In this document: piece by piece, positions 54,939 through 63,956 of the stretch | Layout: every line of letters begins with the position of its first letter | How positions within the stretch are numbered: the first letter of the stretch is position 1 | NCBI GenBank assembly: GCA_963815295.1 | Contig: CAWFFZ010000008.1 | Coordinates: forward strand, 992,001 to 1,056,000 | Reading direction: 5' to 3' | DNA from: JACDHG01 sp963815295 | GTDB taxonomy: Bacteria > Actinomycetota > Actinomycetes > Propionibacteriales > Nocardioidaceae | Length of the DNA stretch: 64,000 nt | Translations under genes and position numbers: made by a program | The notes under the pieces: generated by a model | The model's input: the letters and a program-made list of their open reading frames with translations, nothing else | Databases searched by the model: none | What the model was told of the DNA's origin: nothing

Positions 54939-55916
54939 TCAGTAGTCGACCACGTGGCAGAGCCCCGGCAGCTCTCCCGCGGCCAGCTGACGCATCGTCT
55001 CGGGCAGCTCGGCGAACGGGCTCGACCCGGTGATCAGCGCGTCGAACCTGTCGTCGCGCAGGAGCTCGAGTGCGAGCCGCAGCCGGTCCGTATGGGTGCG
55101 GCGCGCTCGTCTAGCCGCCGAGACCTCGCCCACCTGGCTCGCCCGCACTGCCAGCCGTCGTGGGTGGAACGCCGCGCCCAGCGGGATCGACACCTCGCCC
55201 GTGCCGTACCACGACAGCTCGATCACCTCGCCCTCATCTCCGAGCAGCTCGAGGCTTCGAGCGAGCCCGGCTGACGTCCCGGAGGCGTGCACGACCAGGT
55301 CGCACTCGCCCTCCGCGCCCGCGGGATCCACCAGGGACACGCCGAGTCGGTCGGCCACCTCGCGCCGGGCCGGGTCGACGTCGACGAGCTCCAGCCGATC
55401 GAGCGGGAATCGCTGCAGCAGAGCAGCCACCGCGCCGCCGATCATGCCAGCGCCGACGACAGCCACGCGGTCACCGATCCGCGGTCCGGCGTCCCACAAG
55501 GCGTTGACCGCAGTCTCGACCGCACCGGTCAGCACGGCCCGACGCGCCGGTACGCCGTCCGGCAGCTCGATGACGGCGGCGCGCGGCACGACGTACCGAT
55601 CCTGATGTGGATAGAGGCAGAACACCGTCGTGCCAGGCAGGCCGCTCGGCCCCTCCTCGACAACCCCCACAGAGAGGTAGCCGAACTTCACCGGACCGGG
55701 CAGGTCACCCACCTGGAACGGCGCCCGCATGCGTTCTCTGATCGATGCCGGTACTCGTCCGTTGTGCCAGAGCAGCTCGGTCCCGCGGCTGACACCGGAG
55801 TGCAGCGCACGGACCAACACCTGGTCGTCACCACGGTGAGGCAGGGTCTCGGTCCGCAGCTCACCGGCACCAGGCGCCACTGTCCAGTAGGCAGTGGCCT
55901 CGCCGGTGGCTCCCAT
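54939..55916 (-). CDS. Medium-chain dehydrogenase/reductase (zinc-binding-ADH-like)
   Basis: A 325-aa MDR-superfamily protein. The N-terminal GroES-like part reads ALHSGVSRGTELLWHNGRVP, where the usual catalytic Cys of ADHs is replaced by SRGTE. The Rossmann motif is RVAVVGAGMIGGAVAALLQR (about residues 150-169) with ELVDVDPARREVADRLG. The canonical zinc ligands (GHE, four-Cys loop) are missing, so it may be zinc-free. Substrate unknown. It is divergent from the large membrane gene, 59 bp between starts. ATG 55916 is the first credible start. Confidence 0.8.
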   Translation of the reverse strand: MGATGEATAYWTVAPGAGELRTETLPHRGDDQVLVRALHSGVSRGTELLWHNGRVPASIRERMRAPFQVGDLPGPVKFGYLSVGVVEEGPSGLPGTTVFCLYPHQDRYVVPRAAVIELPDGVPARRAVLTGAVETAVNALWDAGPRIGDRVAVVGAGMIGGAVAALLQRFPLDRLELVDVDPARREVADRLGVSLVDPAGAEGECDLVVHASGTSAGLARSLELLGDEGEVIELSWYGTGEVSIPLGAAFHPRRLAVRASQVGEVSAARRARRTHTDRLRLALELLRDDRFDALITGSSPFAELPETMRQLAAGELPGLCHVVDY

Positions 55917-55975
55917 GCTGGTGGACGCTACCGCCTCGACCCTGCGTTCCGGAGACGAGTCTCTAGAGTGATCGT

Positions 55976-58357
55976 GTGACGACGGCCGGGACGACACGTC
56001 TACGACCCTCGCGCTGGTTCTTCGTCGACGGCAGCGGCCCACGATCGCGCCGGCCCGTCGACGTGGCGATGGTCGTCGTGGGTGTCCTTTTGGTCGTCGC
56101 CAGCGCAGGCAGCGCGGACAACCCTGGGCCGCTGCAGCAGTCGATACTCGACGCTGCACATGGGCTGCCGACATGGGCGATAAACCTGTTCTCGGCGACA
56201 TACGCCTTGAGCGCGGTCTACCTCGTTGTGGTGGTGGGCGCCGTCATGGTCACCGCACCTCGTCGGGGAAGCCTGCCGCTGGCTGTCACGGCGGCGGTCG
56301 CGATCTCCTTCGTGGCGGCCGTGCTTGCCGCATTGGTGGTCGAGGACGGATGGCCGGAGATCCAGATCGGGGTCGTGTCCGAGGGGACGCATGGTGGCTT
56401 CCCGACCCTGCGCGTCGCGGTGATGACTGGCGTGCTGATGGTGCTGAGGCCCTGGATCGTCGTGTCGTTCCGACGGTTGAACGCGATGATCGTCACCATC
56501 GAGTGCGTTGCCGCGTGGGCGGTCGGGATCGCGGGGTTGCCCGACATCATCGGGGCGCTGGGCCTCGGGATGGCTGCGTCCGGAGTTGTCCTCATCAGCC
56601 TTGGCTCGCCGGGGGGTCATCCCGACCTCGCCCAGGTCTCCGCGGCGCTCGACGACTTGGGCGTGCGCGTGCTGAACCTGCGTTTTGCCGAGCGACAGCC
56701 TTGGGGTGTTCGGGTCCTCCTGGGGGAGTCAGAGGCTGGACAGCCGTTGCTGGTCAAGGTGTATGGGAGGGACGCGACGGATGCCCAGATCGCGGCGCGA
56801 CTCTGGCGGTCGTTGGTCTACACAGACGAGCGGCTGGCCACGGCCACACGTCTCCAACTTGTCGAGCACGAGGCATTGGTGACGATCCTGGCCGAGCGCG
56901 GCGGTGCAGCGGTGAGCCGGGTCGTCGCGGCCGCCGCCGCACGTGAAGGCGATGCGGTGCTCGTCCTCGATTTGCCGCCGCCCTCATTCGCCGAGGCGGC
57001 GGACGAGGAGCTCTCCGACGCGCTGCTCCTGATGTGGCTCGAGGTCGAGAAGTTGCACGCGTTGGACATCTGTCACGGGGAGCTCACGCTCGACCACGTG
57101 GGTGCGGACCGCGGGCGCGTCGTGATCTCCGACTTCTCGACCGGATCGCTGGGTTCGTCACTCCAGACAGACGCCCGGGACGTCGCCACCCTGCTGACGA
57201 GCCAGGCGCTGCGCACTGGCCCCGACCGAGCGGTGAACGCGGCTGTCGACGTGCTGGGCGGCGAGCCTGTCGCAGCTGCGCAGCCCTATCTGCAGCGCGC
57301 TGCGCTCCCGCGGTCGTTGCGGGGTGCTCCGGAGCTGCGGTCGACGCTGACCGACCTGCGCCAGGCGGTGTCGTCCCGCACGGGTGTCGAACCTGCGGCC
57401 TTGGCACAGGTCGCACGCGTGTCCTGGCGCGACCTCCTACAGACCGGTGTGGTTCTGCTGGCGGCGTACGTCCTGCTGACGCTGGTTACCGAGATCGATT
57501 GGGAGACCGTGTTCCGGTCGTGGGCAGACGCCACCTGGGGCTGGATCCTGCTCGCGCTGGTTGTGGTCCAGGGAACGGTCGTCGCGGACTCGGTGTCCAC
57601 GATGTCCTGGGCATCGGCGCGGCTGCCTCTTTGGCCGGTGATGATGCTGCAGTACTCGATCAAGATGGTCGGAATGGCATTTTCCGCCACCGCCGGCCGC
57701 GTGGCCCTGAACACCGCCTTCCTGCGACGCTTCGGCATGAACCCCACCGAGGCCGTGACGGGAACCGCACTCGACTCCGTCGCGGACTGGATCCTCAAGA
57801 TTCTGATCGTGATCCTCGCGCTGGTGGTGGTCGGCGGTCAGCGCTTCCACGTGGACACCAGCCCAGGTTCGGACGACACGCTGGTCCGGCTCGTGGTGAT
57901 GCTCCTGATCGCCGCGCTGGTGACGATCGTGGTGGTGGTGTCCGTGCCGCGATTGCGCCGGCGCGTGTCCGCGGTAATCCGGAACTCGTGGGCTGCGGCC
58001 CGGGTGGTCACCGCCAGCCCATCACGCGGGTTCCTCCTGCTCGGCAGCAACCTCGCGTCGTTGATGATCACCGCGGCGGCCCTGTACTGCAACGTGCGGA
58101 GCATGCACGGGGGACTGTCGTACGACACGATCCTCGTGGTCACCACGGTGGCCGCGCTGCTCACAAGCGTGCTGCCGTCCCCCGGCAACGTGGGCGTCGG
58201 CGAGGCCGCCATCGCCGCCTCACTGGTCGCGGTCGGTGTGCCCAGCGGCCCGGCGTTCGCCATCGCAGTCACCCAGCGCATCTGTACGTCGTACCTGCCG
58301 CCGGTCATCGGGGCGTTCGCAATCCGCTGGCTGCGACGCCAGGACTACCTGGCCTGA
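55976..58357 (+). CDS. Membrane protein: TM block, kinase-like domain, LPG-synthase-type flippase block
   Basis: A 793-aa protein in three parts. Residues ~25-215 have about six helices. Residues ~250-430 are a soluble kinase-like domain: VKVYGRDATDAQIAARLWRS (Lys), LHALDICHGELTLDHVGADR (catalytic-loop-like, with E in place of the usual D) and VVISDFSTGSLGSS (DFG-like). Residues ~490-790 are eight or so helices of the LPG_synthase_TM/UPF0104 family (PGNVGVGEAAIAASLVAVGV). It may move or modify a lipid with a kinase-like regulator. The GTG start at 55976 is close to the divergent dehydrogenase; no clear ribosome site. Confidence 0.8.
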   Translation: MTTAGTTRLRPSRWFFVDGSGPRSRRPVDVAMVVVGVLLVVASAGSADNPGPLQQSILDAAHGLPTWAINLFSATYALSAVYLVVVVGAVMVTAPRRGSLPLAVTAAVAISFVAAVLAALVVEDGWPEIQIGVVSEGTHGGFPTLRVAVMTGVLMVLRPWIVVSFRRLNAMIVTIECVAAWAVGIAGLPDIIGALGLGMAASGVVLISLGSPGGHPDLAQVSAALDDLGVRVLNLRFAERQPWGVRVLLGESEAGQPLLVKVYGRDATDAQIAARLWRSLVYTDERLATATRLQLVEHEALVTILAERGGAAVSRVVAAAAAREGDAVLVLDLPPPSFAEAADEELSDALLLMWLEVEKLHALDICHGELTLDHVGADRGRVVISDFSTGSLGSSLQTDARDVATLLTSQALRTGPDRAVNAAVDVLGGEPVAAAQPYLQRAALPRSLRGAPELRSTLTDLRQAVSSRTGVEPAALAQVARVSWRDLLQTGVVLLAAYVLLTLVTEIDWETVFRSWADATWGWILLALVVVQGTVVADSVSTMSWASARLPLWPVMMLQYSIKMVGMAFSATAGRVALNTAFLRRFGMNPTEAVTGTALDSVADWILKILIVILALVVVGGQRFHVDTSPGSDDTLVRLVVMLLIAALVTIVVVVSVPRLRRRVSAVIRNSWAAARVVTASPSRGFLLLGSNLASLMITAAALYCNVRSMHGGLSYDTILVVTTVAALLTSVLPSPGNVGVGEAAIAASLVAVGVPSGPAFAIAVTQRICTSYLPPVIGAFAIRWLRRQDYLA

Positions 58358-58362
58358 CGCGT

Positions 58363-58730
58363 GTGTGGAGCTTCATCTATCTCGAGGCCAACGATGCCGA
58401 TCGCCTGGCGTCGAAGCTAGAGTTCCTCGATCTCCCGCAGGACTGGTTTCCTCGCTTCTGCAAGGCCTATGACTACGGCCCCTCGGTACTTCCGGAGGAC
58501 CTGACCTGGGAGCGGTACAACCAGTTCCGTGGGCTCCAAGAGCAACTAGTGGTCGGGGTGGCTTAGACGGCCGACCGCTCGGTCAAGGTGACCCTTGACC
58601 TAAATCCGTCGCCCTACATTGCGAAGATCGCCGGTGCTGTCGCCATCACGCAGGCGCTGGAGAAGTCCCTCGGCGACGTCGAGTCCCGGATGGATCGCGT
58701 GTTCTCCTGCAATCGGTGCAGTAGTCGCCA
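58363..58730 (+). pseudogene. Short ORF split by an in-frame TAG
   Basis: From GTG 58363 (VWSFIYLEANDADRLASKLE) the frame reads 67 codons to a TAG at 58564, then continues in the same frame (TADRSVKVTLDLNPSPYIAK through LEKSLGDVESRMDRV). Composition on both sides is protein-like (acidic/hydrophobic alternation). It looks like a small gene with one nonsense codon; the right end is uncertain. I recognise no family. It follows the membrane gene by 5 bp on the same strand. Confidence 0.4.
58581..58600. other. Short perfect hairpin
   Basis: GGTCAAGG and CCTTGACC flank a 4-nt loop. It lies inside the TAG-split ORF. It could be an operator-like site or a remnant terminator; nothing decides. Confidence 0.4.
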
Positions 58731-58926
58731 CAGGCTAAGCACACGGCGCGACCAGCGTCGGCTGTGGCCGCAGCAACCCCTAAGGTGCCTTTTCAGACAC
58801 AGGCATGAGCCACATCACGAGGGGGTGCCCGATGCTCTCTGGCACACCTCGCCGACGCCCGAGCCACTGGTAGCGTGTGACCGCGTTACTCGGGCGACGG
58901 AACGCATGACAACAAGGAGATAACGG

Positions 58927-59205
58927 ATGAAGAGAACTATTGCTGCGCTGGTGCTCGCCCTTGGTGTGGTCGGCATGAGCGGCGGGACGGCGTTTGCCGG
59001 AGAGCGCGGCGGCAACGGAGAGCCGACGCCGATCAACGAGTACCGCGCCAACTCGATCTGCTCGTTCTCCGGGCTGGATGACCTGGACTTCGAAGCTCCG
59101 GTTCAGCCGGGCGTGGTCCAGAATTGGGGCATCATCCCCGGGATGTTCGGGCGTTCCTGGCCAGTATCGGAGAGCACCCGGGCGAGGCGTGCAACGGGAA
59201 CCTAA
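58927..59205 (+). CDS. Small secreted protein, C-terminus shifted
   Basis: A 92-aa ORF with signal peptide MKRTIAALVLALGVVGMSGG and cleavage after AFA. The mature part has ANSICSFSGLDDLD and VQNWGIIPG. After that the -1 frame reads DVRAFLASIGEHPGEACNGN and stops at 59222, supplying the second Cys that would pair with ICSFS. So a missing base near 59146 probably spoils the end; the true product would be about 98 aa. AAGGAG precedes the ATG. Family unknown. Confidence 0.65.
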   Translation: MKRTIAALVLALGVVGMSGGTAFAGERGGNGEPTPINEYRANSICSFSGLDDLDFEAPVQPGVVQNWGIIPGMFGRSWPVSESTRARRATGT

Positions 59206-59240
59206 ACGGCCTGCACCCCTAACCACTTCAGGGCTTGGAC

Positions 59241-59276
59241 GCGATGAGGCCCCTCCTTCGGGAGGGGCCTCATCGC
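59241..59276 (+). terminator. Intrinsic-type terminator hairpin
   Basis: A perfect 16-bp stem (59241-59256 with 59261-59276) closed by a TTCG loop, 20-55 nt after the small secreted gene. No U-tract, as is usual in actinobacteria. It may serve genes on both strands. The rest of 59277-59542 shows no supported feature. Confidence 0.8.
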
Positions 59277-59542
59277 AGCTGCCGGGAGTACCACGCAGTA
59301 GGCTTCCGCCAACACCTGCTCGGGTGCCCAGCTGCCTCTTTCTGCTTCTAGGTCCGTCTGTGGACAACCCGCACAGCCGTCGCTGAGCGGCTACCTTGTC
59401 GGCTGCTCACAGCGGACACTCGTGCGCCACATCGAGGCGGGACGGTGCCACACGCCTGTGTCGAGCACCTCGACCTGCCGGGGAGGCGACACGAAGCGTA
59501 GGGAGGTCACGCCGACGTGCAACGGCGGTCGAAGTCAACCGG

Positions 59543-60011
59543 TCAGTGGCACTTGAAGAACTGTTGGACCGTCCCGTTCGGGCGCTCGTTGAAGTGGTCA
59601 GTGACGTGGTTGCGCAACGTCGAGCCGTCGGAGCCTGTCCCGTGAATGTTGAACGTGAACGTGCCGTTGACCGACCTGCCGTTCGCATTGAAGCCACCCC
59701 AGATCGTGAACTTGCCTGTGTAGCTGGGAAGTGCCGGGTCCAGTGGTTCGGCGACGAACGTTCCGGTGTCGGTGAATGTGGCGTGCACCCGCCCGTCAGC
59801 GAACACGGTCTCGTGGGAGACCCCGTTGGACGTGCTGGTGACCTCATAGGTGGGAGGATTGTCCTCGCAGCTCGGGGAGCACGTCGATGAACGTCTCGAC
59901 CACGCCGTGCTCATGGGTCGTGGTCGTTGTCGGCCGTGCGGCTGCCGTTCCGCTGGCGGTGGCCAGCGCGATCAACGTGACCGCAGCCACGGATAGTAGG
60001 CGCCTCATCAT
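59543..60011 (-). pseudogene. Secreted protein of unknown function, one frameshift
   Basis: ATG-ATG at 60011 with GGAGGTCAC upstream starts a signal peptide (MMRRLLSVAAVTLIALATAS, AAA cleavage) that reads to VVETFIDVLP. At a GGGG run (59873-59876) the frame shifts by one and continues SCEDNPPTYEVTSTSNGVSH to a Cys near the end (QQFFKCH). The joined protein is about 155 aa, beta-rich, with one Cys pair. Family not recognised. One extra base, real or artefactual, explains the break. Confidence 0.7.
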
Positions 60012-60839
60012 TAGTGTGACCTCCAGTCAGGATGATGGAATGCCCAGCGCTCCTGACGCTAGGGCGACCTACACGTCGCCGCTATGACCCACCCGGGTCA
60101 TCCTGTCCATCGTCGGCTAGCCCCAATGGACCACAGCCGAAGACGCCAAGACGGCGGGATTCCGCCCTGTGTGCTCGAAACGATCACGCTGGGGTGGACT
60201 GCCGGGTTACCGTGACCGAGCTTCGCTCTCCCCATCTCATCAGGGGAGGCGACGTGTTTTGCACCGCACATCCCCTCTGTAGGGTGCGGGAGCCCCGACT
60301 GCTCTCGAGAGGGCAGATCGGGGTTTGCATTGAATCTGGAGCGGCAACCACAGTCCGGGGGCTCACGCAAGAGTGTGGGTTTGCGAGAATCGAGGAGATC
60401 CAGGGGCGACCCCTCCGGCGACCCTGGATCCCGCCCGGCGAGGTCGCTACCCGGTTCTGTCAAGCGACCGCGCCGCACCCTGGTCGCCGTTGGACGGGTT
60501 CCAGGTCCACGATGTGTGCAGCAGACACGGCGCGTGTGGTGGCCGTCGCGGCGAGTCATGACTGCACCACGAACCTACTCCGGCCAGGCACGGATCCGAC
60601 TGACTCATCTGGACCATCTTCGAATGGCCTGAAGCGACTAGACGAGCGAGCAAAGCGGGTTCCAGCAGGTGGGCAGAAATCTGCCATCTGGCACGGGGCC
60701 GGCCCGGCCGCTCGGAGCAGCCGGGGCTCGCTGGCATCGTCCCCCACTTGATAGAGATAGATGACCCGATGGTCATGGTTCGGTGGGGCAGCTCGCGTCG
60801 AGCTGCTGCGGTTGGACTGCCGCCACCGTCGTGCCAGAT

Positions 60840-60869
60840 CGTGCCAGATCCCCTTGAGCATCTGGCACG
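60840..60869. repeat. Inverted/direct repeats of CGTGCCAGAT
   Basis: CGTGCCAGAT occurs at 60830 and 60840 in tandem and inverted at 60860-60869, and the same word is inverted again at 60687-60696. The 60840/60860 pair forms a 10-bp hairpin. It lies just beyond the 3' end of the tRNA cluster. Between 60012 and 60829 I see no gene I can support; the open frames there lack start sites and known motifs. Confidence 0.7.
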
Positions 60870-60875
60870 TACATG

Positions 60876-60908
60876 GCACGGGGCCGATTCCCTTGCGGGA
60901 AACCGGCC
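60876..60908 (-). terminator. Terminator after the tRNA cluster
   Basis: GGGGCCG...TTCCC pairs with GGGAAA...CGGCCCC around a short loop, 22 nt past the 3' end of the tRNA-Val on the minus strand. One bulged position. Confidence 0.65.
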
Positions 60909-60929
60909 CCTGACCTGCTGTTTCTTGTG

Positions 60930-61001
60930 TGGGCGATACTGGGATCGAACCAGTGACCTCTTCCGTGTCAGGGAAGCGCGCTACCGCTGCGCCAATCGCC
61001 C
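60930..61001 (-). tRNA. tRNA-Val (GAC)
   Basis: A 72-nt cloverleaf on the minus strand starting GGGCGATTGGCGCAG, with anticodon loop CTGACAC (anticodon GAC) and T-arm GGTTCGATCC. CCA is not encoded. It is the third tRNA of a Gly-Cys-Val cluster and is almost the same in its 5' half as the tRNA-Val at the right edge of the window. Confidence 0.95.
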
Positions 61002-61036
61002 GCGATCTTGCCGGGATGTTAGTGCCTGGGTGTTCG

Positions 61037-61107
61037 AGGTGGAGAAGGGATTTGAACCCTCGTAGACGGATTTGCAGTCCGTTGCCTCGCCTCTCGGCCA
61101 CTCCACC
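61037..61107 (-). tRNA. tRNA-Cys (GCA)
   Basis: A 71-nt cloverleaf on the minus strand starting GGTGGAGTGGCCGAG, anticodon loop CTGCAAA (anticodon GCA), T-arm GGTTCAAATCC. Confidence 0.95.
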
Positions 61108-61137
61108 GTTGGATGGGTAAGCCTACGACCCGCTCCG

Positions 61138-61210
61138 AGCGGACGACGAGGCTCGAACTCGCGACCTCAACCTTGGCAAGGTTGCGCTCTACCAACTGAG
61201 CTACGTCCGC
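61138..61210 (-). tRNA. tRNA-Gly (GCC)
   Basis: A 73-nt cloverleaf on the minus strand starting GCGGACGTAGCTCAG, anticodon loop TTGCCAA (anticodon GCC), T-arm GAGTTCGAGCC. First gene of the cluster. Confidence 0.95.
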
Positions 61211-61248
61211 ACGCACCACCGGCTCTTACTAGGTGGTGCGAGAGAGAA

Positions 61249-61276
61249 ACCCTAGCCGATTTGCCCGACCGCTCAA
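61249..61276 (-). promoter_or_regulatory. Likely promoter of the tRNA cluster
   Basis: On the minus strand TTGAGC (61276-61271), 16-bp spacer, TAGGGT (61254-61249), about 40 nt before tRNA-Gly. Confidence 0.5.
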
Positions 61277-61311
61277 ACTCGGGGCACAGGCCGCCGCGGA
61301 CCACTCAGCAC

Positions 61312-61317
61312 TAGGGT
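61312..61317 (+). promoter_or_regulatory. -10 box of leaderless PLP class-IV gene
   Basis: TAGGGT, 6 nt before the ATG at 61324. Confidence 0.45.
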
Positions 61318-61323
61318 TGACCC

Positions 61324-62143
61324 ATGCACGCTTGGTACAACGGAAGCCTCATTGACCCGACCAAACCGGCCTTGTCGCCCCTCGACCACGGGGTGACCGT
61401 CGGGGACGGCGTTTTCGAGGCGATCAAGGTCGTTGACGGGGTCCCGTTCGCCTTGACGAGGCACCTGCGCCGGCTCGCCCGGTCGGCGTTCGGTCTGGGG
61501 CTGCCGGAGCCCGACCAAGACGAGGCCGAGCGGCGATCGCCGCGGTCCTGGCCGAGGAGCACCTCGCCTACGGCCGGATCCGCGTGACCTACACCGGAGG
61601 TATCGGCCCGCTGGGCTCCGGACGCAAGGCGGGCGAGCCCACCTTGCTGGTGGTCGTGACGGCGGCAGAGAAGGCCATTCCCACCACGAAGGCCGTCACG
61701 GTCCCCTGGACACGCAACGAGCATGGAGCGCTCGCCGGGCTGAAGTCCACGTCGTACGCCGAGAACGTGATGGCCCTGGCGTATGCCGAGGATCGCGGCG
61801 GGAGCGAGGCGATCTTCGCCAACACGCGGGGGATGCTGTGTGAGGGCACCGGCACCAACGTGTTCTGCGTCATCGACGGCCTCGTGGTCACGCCGCCGCT
61901 GTCGGCCGGCTGCCTCGCCGGCATCACCCGCGAGCTCATCATCGAGTGGCACGACGTCCACGAGCGTGACCTGACGATGGCCGAGCTCGCCGCCGCCGAC
62001 GAGGTCTTCCTCACCTCGACAACCCGCGATGTGCAGGGCCTCCACCAGCTCGACGACACCACCTACTCGCAGCAGCAGCCGGTCACCCAACGCCGTTCCG
62101 GCGACAGTGGGAAGCCATGAAGCCGAAGGACGTCGACCCCTAG
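61324..62143 (+). pseudogene. Aminodeoxychorismate lyase/branched-chain aminotransferase-like (class IV PLP), two frameshifts
   Basis: Joined, this is a ~272-aa fold-type IV PLP enzyme. Frame 1 gives HAWYNGSLIDPTKPALSPLD and the PLP phosphate region; after 61532 the next frame reads AIAAVLAEEHLAYGRIRVTY and contains the PLP Lys in ALAGLKSTSYAENVMAL and the acceptor loop LCEGTGTNVFCVIDG. Near 62090 a second shift gives the expected end RQWEAMKPKDVDP and TAG at 62143. PabC (folate) and IlvE-like functions cannot be separated by eye. Both breaks look like one missing base at short runs. Confidence 0.78.
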
Positions 62144-62613
62144 ACCATCACTGGCGCCGATTGCTGCCCGGGCTCGGCCGCCAGCAGCCGGTCGACCAGC
62201 CGTCCGAAGACCCGCTGCGAGAGCAGCCGGGCAGGCGCGTCCAGCACGCTCCCGGCTGCGTCGGACGCTCGCCTGCTTCTGCCCACCGCACGTGCGCTCC
62301 CGACGCGGTCGGACGCCACCGACAGCTCAGCCCAACCGATGACGACACTGCCCCGTTTCTCGATCCGGCAGTCGACCCGGATCGTCGTCCACTGGTGGAT
62401 GCCAGGCGGTGACCTCCATCGGGTCGTCGAACCCGAGTGGCCCGAACGACGTACGGGCGTGAAGGCGACCCGACGCCGACGAGCCGAGCCGGTCGAGGTG
62501 ACGACGGTGAAGGGGATGTGGCGGCCGTGGCTCTCCCAGTCGGTCAGCCGCTGCCACGCTTCGTCGGCTGAGAGCACGGTGTCGCGCTCGATCACGAACT
62601 GGACCACCTCGGC
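62140..62613 (-). pseudogene. SRPBCC-fold protein, several frameshifts
   Basis: The pieces assemble as an SRPBCC (START-like) protein of ~150 aa. VVQFVIERDTVLSADEAWQR and GRHIPFTVVTSTG are in one frame, SFGPLGFDDPMEVTAWHPP in the next, then RIEKRGSVVIGWAEL and LLSQRVFGRLVDRLLAAEP back in the first, with a likely extra slip around AHVRWAEAGER. At least three shifts. It has a lipid- or hydrophobe-binding fold; function unknown. Its end overlaps the end of the PLP gene. The likely start is the GTG near 62613. Confidence 0.65.
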
Positions 62614-63182
62614 TACCGCGGGCGGCGACCGTAGCTGCCCGCTTGCGCTCGCGATAGGCGGCGACGTTGACCCGGTTGCCGCAGGTGCGGGCGTCGCAGT
62701 AGCGCTTGGAGCGGTTGCGGGACAGGTCGACCAGAACGGCATCACAGTCGGGAGCGTCACAGCGGCGCAGCCGGTCGGTCTCGCCGGCCGCGACCACGTG
62801 CGCTATTGCGATGCCACCGTCAACCGCAAGGTGCTCGGCGAGGCCGGCCCCGGGGGAGAAGTAGTGGAGATGCCAGCCGTGGCCGTCGTGGTCGCTCAGC
62901 CGTGGACGCATCGGCGATTTCGCCACGAGGGCGTTGACGCCAGCTCGCGATCTGCGCGGGGTCGCTGGCCCCGAACAGTGCATGCAGACGGCCCCGGACG
63001 GCATACAGGGGTTCGAGGCGGTCGTACTCACGGGGGTCGACGCCTGAGACGTGATGCTGCTCGACGAACGCCTGCACCGCCGACGCGTGCGGTAGGCCTT
63101 CACCACCGCCGCACTCGGGCGCGGTGTTGACGAACTCGACGACCACCTGCAGGGAGAGTTCGGTGTCGTGGCTGAACATCAC
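62600..63182 (-). pseudogene. CGNR zinc-finger protein (ABATE type), frameshifted
   Basis: From ATG 63182, FSHDTELSLQVVVEFVNTAP begins an ABATE-like N-domain that reads to DPAQIA. A shift near 62945 leads to AGVNALVAKSPMRPRLSDHD and the zinc finger RRCDAPDCDAVLVDLSRNRS-KRYCDARTCGNRVNVAAYRER with the CGNR motif. These proteins are thought to be DNA-binding regulators. The end is uncertain: the reading overlaps the SRPBCC start, and one more slip would stop it at a TAG near 62613. Confidence 0.75.
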
Positions 63183-63261
63183 GCGCTCCAGCGTAGTGGC
63201 GCGCCAAGGAGGAGCTGGTCAACAGACGGGAGGGTCGCGCCAGCAGGGGTACGTCGGTTGG

Positions 63262-63679
63262 TCAGCTGAGCAGCTGGCCGATCACGAGGTCGATGTCGAC
63301 GTGCGACGCCTCGGAGCCCGATGGGACGAGTGCCTCGCAACGCAGCAGGAAGTCGGACACTTCGTGGCTCTGCGCCTGCATGAGCGCCTCTCCCTCGGGG
63401 GAGGTGAGCTCGATGATCGTGACAGCACGGCCGAGTGAGTCGAGGCATGGCCACACGTGGACATCCCCGTCACCGGTCGGTGTGAAGATGCCTCGGGGCG
63501 AGGAGGTCGCGGCCGAACACCCAGCACACCTCTGTGCCGCCGGTGTCGAAGCAGGCAGCGACCGCGTAGGGGTCACTGCTGTCGTAGCGCAACTCTGCCT
63601 CGAGCGGCGTCACGGCCCCGTCGGCATCGATGAGCTCCAAGGTGAGTGCGCGAGTCAGGCTGACGGGTGCGATGTCCAT
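63262..63679 (-). pseudogene. SsgA-like (SALP) cell-division regulator, one frameshift
   Basis: ATG 63679 with AGGAGGACAGC starts MDIAPVSLTRALTLELIDAD, then LRYDSSDPYAVAACFDTGG and CWVFGRDLLA, all typical of SsgA/SsgB-like proteins. At a GGGG run (63495-63498) the frame shifts and continues GIFTPTGDGDVHVWPCLDSL, LTSPEGEALMQAQSHEVSDF and LRCEALVPSGSEASHVDIDL. The joined length (~138 aa) is that of the family, which guides septum and wall assembly in actinobacteria. Whether the break is real is open. Confidence 0.8.
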
Positions 63680-63956
63680 GCTGTCCTCCTGCCGACTGCG
63701 GCTTCCCACTTGATTTAACGCGTGAACGAACAAGACGTGACGGTGAACCGAGAACTAAATCGGGGAATTCTCAAGTTCGTGGGCGGCAAACGGGACCTTA
63801 GGAGACATACTCGCAGATGGAGACGGCGAAATGTCGCTCGGTGTGGTTGACCGATCACGTCACGATAGACCTTCGTGCCCTGTTTTCGTCGGGTCGTGAG
63901 CCGTGCGCTAGCCTGTGCCGACCCCCGATGAAACCTGTCGGTGGGCGCAGAAACCG

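Noticed and set aside
57034..58362. Long frame inside the large membrane protein, ending in the TAG-split ORF
   Set aside because: The part inside the membrane gene is Arg/Gly/Pro-rich shadow. Only the last 67 codons beyond the gene look protein-like and are listed separately.
59241..59276. Small RNA or riboswitch after the small secreted gene
   Set aside because: A simple perfect stem with a TTCG loop just past a stop codon is best explained as a terminator.
60032..60751. 239-aa open frame in the gene-poor stretch
   Set aside because: No ribosome site, no motif, composition typical of noncoding GC-rich DNA.
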